From Saccopteryx bilineata (lineage: Eukaryota; Chordata; Mammalia; Chiroptera; Emballonuridae), in contig NC_089490.1 in the NCBI RefSeq assembly GCF_036850765.1, forward strand, positions 240,870,442 to 240,934,441: a stretch of 64,000 nt of DNA. The letters run 5' to 3'. Below, piece by piece: positions 58,700-64,000 of the stretch. Position 1 is the first letter of the stretch, and each line of letters opens with the position of its first letter. Below the pieces are notes generated by a model. It was not told the origin of the DNA. It was given only the letters and a program-made list of their open reading frames with translations, and ran no database searches. Position numbers and translations under genes: made by a program.

Positions 58700-58925
58700 C
58701 CGATCCTTAATCACCTTACTTTGTGGGTTTATTAGCTGCAAATCTGTGGGATTTTGTAGCTTGTAGAGGAATTTATGGTTCTGTATAAAATGTTTTTTTC
58801 TGGCTTTCCCTGCAGAACCACTAATGACTTCTAACAGGCGGAAAATTGAGCAGCCCACTGTTTGTCTTGTGTCCTGTGACCATGACAGGTTATTAATAGT
58901 GCTTCCCAGCACAATGCTCACTTTC
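58700..58925. promoter_or_regulatory. Candidate conserved noncoding block
   Basis: An AT-richer, low-CpG, non-repetitive island in GC-rich intron. It has homeodomain-like or POU-like words 'cttaatcacc', 'tttattagctgcaaat' and 'ggttattaatag'. It does not match a repeat I know. Support is composition only. Confidence 0.25.
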
Positions 58926-61812
58926 TCACCACCCCACTTGGGTGCCCTCCTCTCCTCCTGGCAGTGGGACCGGAGCTTCCTGAGCCTCCCCCTCCCACAG
59001 GCGCCCTAGCCCGCTGGTTGGGAGCAGTAGGAAGCAGGGGACGAAGGTCATGGGCGCCTGTGGGAAATACTGGCAACAGGTCCACTGGTGGGCCCACGGG
59101 GAGGAGATGAGGAGCCAGGTCTAGCTCTCGGTATCAGGGGGACAGGGCTGGTGGGATCAATGACCACCACTCTTCTGTTCCTTCAGTCGCTTGTTCCGTA
59201 AATGTCTGTGGCTGTGCCTCTCCATCATCAGGGAGATACTTGTGAACAAGAAAAATGTCCCTGCTCTCACAGAGATAGAGGTGTGAGGCCAGGATTCCTG
59301 AACAATCAATGTCTAAGGCTCTTCCCAGCTCTGCCCAGTCTCCAGCCAAGACGCCTCCCCTGAACTCTTGCCTTCCCTCTCTGTGGGTCAGTCCCTCACA
59401 ACCCATGAGAGCACAGCTGTGCCATGCTCCCTGCCCAGGGGCAATGCCCTAGGCGTGGACTGAGACCATTGGGATGGTTCCTTCTCACAAGATCGTGGTT
59501 CAAAACATCGGGGCCCTGACTTTAGACCAGCGGTGTGAGGTCACTAGGACAGACCCCCAGGTCACATTCTGCTCTGACCAGGAGTCCCCCAAAGCCTCTG
59601 GGTCACTATGGCATCCAGGTGAGGGAGGTTCTGCCCAAACTTGGATGCCTACATCTTGTGGTATCACATTCTAAGTGACAAAGGCTGTTCTGGGGAGGGT
59701 AGTGAGAAGATAAAGTGTCTATAACCTTGATTCACAGACATGGGAGCAGCCTTAGGTGGCCTGTGGTGACTCCTGGGAAGCCAGAGTGCACTAGTTCGTG
59801 GCCTTACCACCAACAGGGTGGGGGCTGAGGGAGGAGGAAGGAGTCCTGGATGCAGAGTAACCAGGGTGACAGGACAGCCAGCAAGGGTCCCAGCAGGAAC
59901 TGGGAGCCGGCTCTGTGCGGGTAGGTGGACTGCCACGTCTCAGCCCCGGCTTCTCGGGTCCCAGGCGCTTTGTTAGGGAAACCAGTGATCTCGGCACCAG
60001 GGACTAGCCACTTCCACTGAAACTGCGGCTCAGGCCGCAGGTGCTCACTGCTTCTGGAGAGGGTAGCCTGCCAGAAAGGCGCCTCTGTGTCTCAGTGGAA
60101 ACAGAGACAATGTTACTAATTGCTCCATTTACCCATGGGTGGCCTCTTGTGCAGGTTGTTTAGAAGGTAAAGCAGGCTATTAGTCATGAAGGTTTCTTGG
60201 CTGCTGATGTCCAGGCGGAGTCCGGTTCAGAGTAGAGGCTCAGTCTGTAGGACTCACACTCAAGGTGCCCATCGCCTTTGTTGCTGGTCTTTGGGAGGTA
60301 ACATGGTTTGGAGCTTACAGTCTATCAGAGATGTCTGTGTTCCGTGTTTCATGCTGGGGAGGGAGGTCGCCTACAGTGCTCCCTGTGACCTGGGTGTAAA
60401 TGTACACCTTAGATTTGGGAGTAAGTTTAAGGTGAGCCCCGTGTATGACAGCAGTCCTCTTCTGTTGCTGTGAGGTAGACCAACTTTTGTGTCTACTGGT
60501 GTGGCGTCTGATGGCCAGAAGTGTCTGTTCTGGTCTCCAGCATCCAGTGAAAGGAGGAGGTAGAGGAGACGGCATTCTGGGAACATCTGCCCTGGACCAG
60601 GTGGGCAGCGCGGCCGCATGTACCAGGTGTCCCGATTTTCAGGGGAGGCAGCACAGGAGAGAATTAGGGGCTGGTTCACAGGGCCATTCAAGTTTCTGCC
60701 CCTCTATTACCTGCCTCATTCTCCCCACAGCTTCTCTCTTAGTCCCACCATCCCCACCTGAGCAGCTGCCAGAGTGCAGCCCTGTTGCCTGGGGGAAGGG
60801 TGTGAACTCCGGAGCCAGTAGGTCTGATTGAGTCCTGGCTCTGAGGCCTGCCTGTACCCTCCTCATGCCGAACCTCGGTTTCCCTACCAGCTGGGTGCAC
60901 GGGCTGCCCCATGTGACTGAGATGCCCCGGGGGCTTCGTGCTTGGAGTCCACCATGAAGCGCCTGGAGGTCTCGAGAGCTGGCCATTCCTGCACAGCCAG
61001 GTGCACAGGAGGAAGTCACAGGTGTGGGTCCTGACGGCTGGGGCCTCCCTTCTCCACTGATGGCCTGGGGCTGCCATCAGACTGGGGCAGGTTTGGCCGG
61101 AATGGTGGAGCAGAAGGGGAGCTTAGCCATGGACAGGGGACAGCTTCCAGATGGGGCTCTGGTGGGAGAGGAATGGTTTCTCTTTCCCCTCAGCCCTCCC
61201 CCACCTGCTCCCCACTCCCCGAGCAGCAGGCTGAACTGGTAACGGTTCCCAGGCTCTGGCTAGTTATGGCTGTTACAGGTAACAGACCGTGAAGCCATGA
61301 TGGGTTTTCCAGCTGAGGTGGAGGGCATCAGAACCCACCCTGCTGCAGAAAGGCAGAGATGCTGCAGCAGGGCGGCCAGCACAGGGGCCAGAGTGGCCCC
61401 ACGTGATGGCCGACTGAAAGGTCACTGTGCCGTCAACATCTGTGATCTCATCTCCGAAGGTCCAGGCCCCTGTGTTCCCCGGGACCCAACACACGCTGCT
61501 GAGGCCTCGTCTTGTCACCTTGTGCATCTGTCTAGATGAGGATGTTTTTTCTCCTCTCTACCTTCTCTGTTACCACACAGTGTTATGGACAGGCAGCAAT
61601 GCCTACTGCACGGGAGTGAATTCACCTGGGCGGGGACTTGCAGACTTTCTACCTGGACAGTCAGAATGAAGGTTGCATCAGAGCGGCACCCAGTGGAGCA
61701 GGGCTTTGGCCCCTGCTCAGGTTGTTTGGTCTGCGACGACGCCCAGATGGGAGCATTCAGGCCACCTCCCTGGCATGGAGTCTGCAGAATTCTTTTTGAT
61801 ATTTGCACAGTT

Positions 61813-62151
61813 GTTTTTTTTTTTTTTTTTTTTTTTTTTACAGAGGCAGAGATAGACAGGGACAGACAGACAGGAACAGAGAGAGATGAGAAGCATCAAT
61901 CATCAGTTTCTTGTTGCGGGTTGCGACTTCTTAGTTGTTCATTGATTGCTTTCTCACATGTGCCTTGACCGTGGGCCTTCAGCAGATCGAGTAACCCCCT
62001 GCTGGAGCCAGCGACCTTGGGTCCAAGCTGGTGAGCTCTTTGCTCAAGCCAGATGAGCCCGCGCTCAAGCTGGCGACCACGGGGTCTCGAACCTGGGTCC
62101 TTCCGCATCCCAGTCCGACACTCTATCCACTGCGCCACCACCTGGTCAGGC
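61813..62151 (-). mobile_element. Bat tRNA-derived SINE (VES-like), full length, young
   Basis: The same subfamily as 12641-13003. A poly-T tail is at the left; on the minus strand the head has A box 'tggcgcagtgg' and B box 'ggttcgagacc'. The 13-bp target duplication 'tatttgcacagtt' is perfect at 61800-61812 and 62152-62164. Confidence 0.92.
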
Positions 62152-63309
62152 TATTTGCACAGTTTTTATTCCCTCACATTTCTCTACAGAAATAGCCTTT
62201 TCATTCACATGCCTTTAGCCATCTGTCTTTCCCACTGTCTGTGAGGCCATTCCTGGCAAAACTCCTGACCAGAGATTGCCAAGGAGGGCTAGACCCACTC
62301 TGTGTGGCTGCCTATACATGGGTCAGATAAACTGTGTGAGGCTCAGCACAGCAAGGTCCTGGGACTCATTACCCAGCCTCTGCAGCCCTGGGCAAGCCTC
62401 ACGGTGCCCCTCAGGACACTTATGCCTTTTTCAACATCACCCTCAAAATATTAAGGATGTTCCCCGAGATTTCCTAGGTTCCTTAAGAGTTCGTTAACGT
62501 TTTTCCCCTAATCATTCTATCCAGGCTGTTTCATTTGCTCATCTGTTCTTTTAACACGTATTTGTTGAACTGAGCTCTATGCCAGTCCCATTTTGGTGTC
62601 TAAAATCAGAAATGGGTAAAGTCCCTGTTTTCAAGGAAATTTCCTTCTCGTTGGGTGAGGAAGAAAACAGAGAAATGCATATCAGATGTGAATATGCCCA
62701 CAAGGAGACAGTGGGCAGGGTGCCTGCCTCACTACCTATAACTTCATAACAGATCATCCCCAAACTCAGTGGGTAACAAATTTACAACTTGGGCCCACGC
62801 ACCAGCTGGGCCCAAGTGTGTGTCTGCAGCTGAAGCCTGCGTGGGGTCCTGTGGGGCTCATGACCACGTCTGGGCCTCAGTGCCTGGCAGGCGGTCCTCT
62901 CTCTGCACACAGCTCCTGTCATCAGAGGGCTGGCCGGCTTCCTCCCGCAGTGGTGGGAACACTCCCAGAGGGCCAGAGGTTGTAGGGCCACCTGAGATTT
63001 AGAACCAGGTCACATCATATCATTTCTACCTCATTCTACAGGTCAGTGCCCTTCACAAGGCCAGCACTGCCTCAGATGTGGGGAGGTAAAGGCCATCTCA
63101 TGATAGATGCAGCAAAGAACTGTGGGCACCCCCCCCCATACACACAACACTGTTTTCAGCCCATGGAGCCTCTGGGAGCAAATCCAGGCTAGTGGTTGGA
63201 AGGAGAGGTATCTGATTCCCTGCAGAGCAGAGTGGAGCAGGGTCTGTGCTGAACTCACTCGTGATTACCGGGGACTCAGCACATCAGGGAGCTGGTTGGG
63301 GGCAGATTC

Positions 63310-63659
63310 ACTGGGGAACACAATTTTTGTTGCATCCACAAAAACACTTGTTCTTACCTAATTTGAGTATGCTGATCTCAAATCTGACATTAGTTTTTCT
63401 CTGTAAGCTACAGTTCTTTTGCAATTCAAGATTTTAGGTTTTCATCTTATTGTAAAATTTTCAACATTTAGTTTAATATAATGAAGTAGAATGTCTTCTT
63501 GGGCATCATCTTTGTGAAAATATAATAATTTATATAATGCAGTAAATATACTAATACACTAAAAGATATGATTGCACTAGAAGTTGTCTACAATTTTGAA
63601 ATAGAACATATTAAAACACTTACTTTAATCATAAAATTTGCGCAAAACTTAGTTAAATT
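63310..63659 (-). mobile_element. AT-rich 3' flank of the transposon remnant
   Basis: It is noncoding and very AT-rich, in sharp contrast to the GC-rich DNA before about 63300. It lies just downstream (on the minus strand) of the stop codon of the remnant ORF, as the untranslated 3' end of an inserted element would. The outer boundary is a guess from the composition change. No terminal repeat identified. Confidence 0.4.
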
Positions 63660-63969
63660 CTATTCAGACAAAAAGTTGCATTTGTAGCTCTTGCGTTTGT
63701 GTACTTGTTGAGGACAATCATGTTTGATGCTCCAGCAGTAGTCTGCTCATCACTAACAGCTCCAAGATTTTTGGGAAACTTACAAGGTGACTCTTCAGAA
63801 AGTGAATCTTAATGCTCATGTTACATCCAATGTCGTGGAAAGCCAACAGCATCCTTTGAACCAGAAGTTCATAGTTTTCTGCTTTTTTGTTGCCAAGGAA
63901 GTTCTTTGTAACTTCCACAAAAGACTGCCATGCTGCTTTCTCCTCCTTATTCATCTTCCTGGCAAATTC
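63660..63969 (-). pseudogene. Decayed transposon-associated ORF, C-terminal part
   Basis: On the minus strand, from the SINE junction, the frame reads 'EFARKMNKEEKAAWQSF', 'VEVTKNFLGNKKAENYELLV' and 'GCNMSIKIHFLKSHL'. A one-base loss in an A run near 63766 shifts the frame. 'NLGAVSDEQ' follows, then directly 'DYCWSIKHDCPQQVHKRKSY' and a stop at 63660-63662. I recognise these phrases from an uncharacterised, repeated protein family common in invertebrate genomes. There a segment of roughly 25 residues, beginning GERFHQD, sits between SDEQ and DYCW, and it is deleted here. The N-terminal part lies beyond the SINE. I cannot name the superfamily. Confidence 0.6.
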
Positions 63970-64000
63970 TTTTTTTTTTTTTTGTATTTTTCTGAAGCTG
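63969..64000 (-). mobile_element. Rhin-type SINE, tail only (cut by window edge)
   Basis: A poly-T followed by 'tgtatttttctgaagctg' equals the tail start of the SINEs at 17525 and 41409, in the same antisense orientation. It interrupts the transposon ORF. Confidence 0.8.

Larger units (their letters stand above)
11538..64000 (+). other. LGR6: LGR6 gene, 5' part (runs beyond the right edge)
   Basis: LGR6 is a leucine-rich-repeat GPCR that binds R-spondins at the plasma membrane and boosts Wnt signalling; it marks stem cells in skin and other epithelia. Exons 1-6 found here encode the signal peptide, the Cys-rich N-terminal cap and the first seven or so LRRs. The rest of the ectodomain and the seven membrane spans must lie to the right. 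All six exons are open with AG/GT boundaries and phase-2 introns, so nothing suggests decay. LGR4 and LGR5 share the domain plan, but the residue phrases match LGR6 as I know it, and the position next to PTPRV agrees. The next expected repeat (DLNYNKL-like) was not found in 55004-64000. Confidence 0.95.
55004..64000 (+). other. LGR6: LGR6 intron 6, first 9 kb
   Basis: It starts gtgagt; the acceptor lies outside the window. Between 55.0 and 61.8 kb I see only a MIR-like fragment near 58.5 kb and an AT-richer block at 58700-58925. A young SINE is at 61813. From about 63310 the sequence turns AT-rich and holds a transposon remnant and a truncated SINE. No exon is supported. Confidence 0.75.

Noticed and set aside
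1..64000. CRISPR arrays, operons, bacterial promoters or phage genes
   Set aside because: The sequence has mammalian introns, SINEs and LTRs throughout; no spaced direct repeats of CRISPR type were seen.

Overview
The window is mammalian nuclear DNA, GC-rich and packed with interspersed repeats. The repeats point to a bat. Eight tRNA-derived SINEs are present. Several resemble the VES family, which is known only from bats. Three (one cut by the right edge) have the long, GC-rich body with a terminal 'tgtatttttctgaag' that I associate with the Rhin-type SINEs of horseshoe and leaf-nosed bats (Rhinolophidae/Hipposideridae). The species is inferred from repeats only.

Two neighbouring genes on the + strand account for all recognisable coding sequence. 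From about 1.0 to 9.07 kb lie the 3' exons of PTPRV (OST-PTP), a receptor tyrosine phosphatase: five fibronectin-III exons, then phosphatase domains D1 and D2. It is clearly dead here. I see in-frame stops, frameshifts, damaged splice donors and apparent loss of the transmembrane exons. Human PTPRV is also a pseudogene (PTPRVP) next to LGR6, so synteny supports the call.

From 11.54 kb to the right edge is the 5' part of LGR6, the R-spondin receptor. Six coding exons were found: 11538-11740 (signal peptide and Cys-rich cap), 32850-32921, 33823-33894, 37010-37081, 52588-52803 and 54932-55003. All are open and all have canonical AG/GT boundaries. Each LRR exon is 72 bp (one 24-residue repeat) or 216 bp (three repeats), and every intron is phase 2. 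The seventh exon is not in the window, so the gene runs on past 64000.

The rest is intergenic DNA (9.07-11.5 kb) and LGR6 introns of 21.1, 0.9, 3.1, 15.5, 2.1 and more than 9.0 kb. They hold SINEs, three hAT-type MITEs with perfect 8-bp target duplications, old L1, MaLR, MIR and MER5A-like fragments, simple repeats, a cluster of seven homeodomain-type TAATTA/TAATTG motifs at 53177-53384, and at the right edge a decayed transposon ORF split by a SINE. The observations I rate highest are the PTPRV decay series, the homeodomain-motif cluster, tandem CTCF-like cores inside the Rhin-type SINE, an inverted pair of hAT MITEs flanking LGR6 exons 2-4, and the unusual transposon ORF at 63660-63969.
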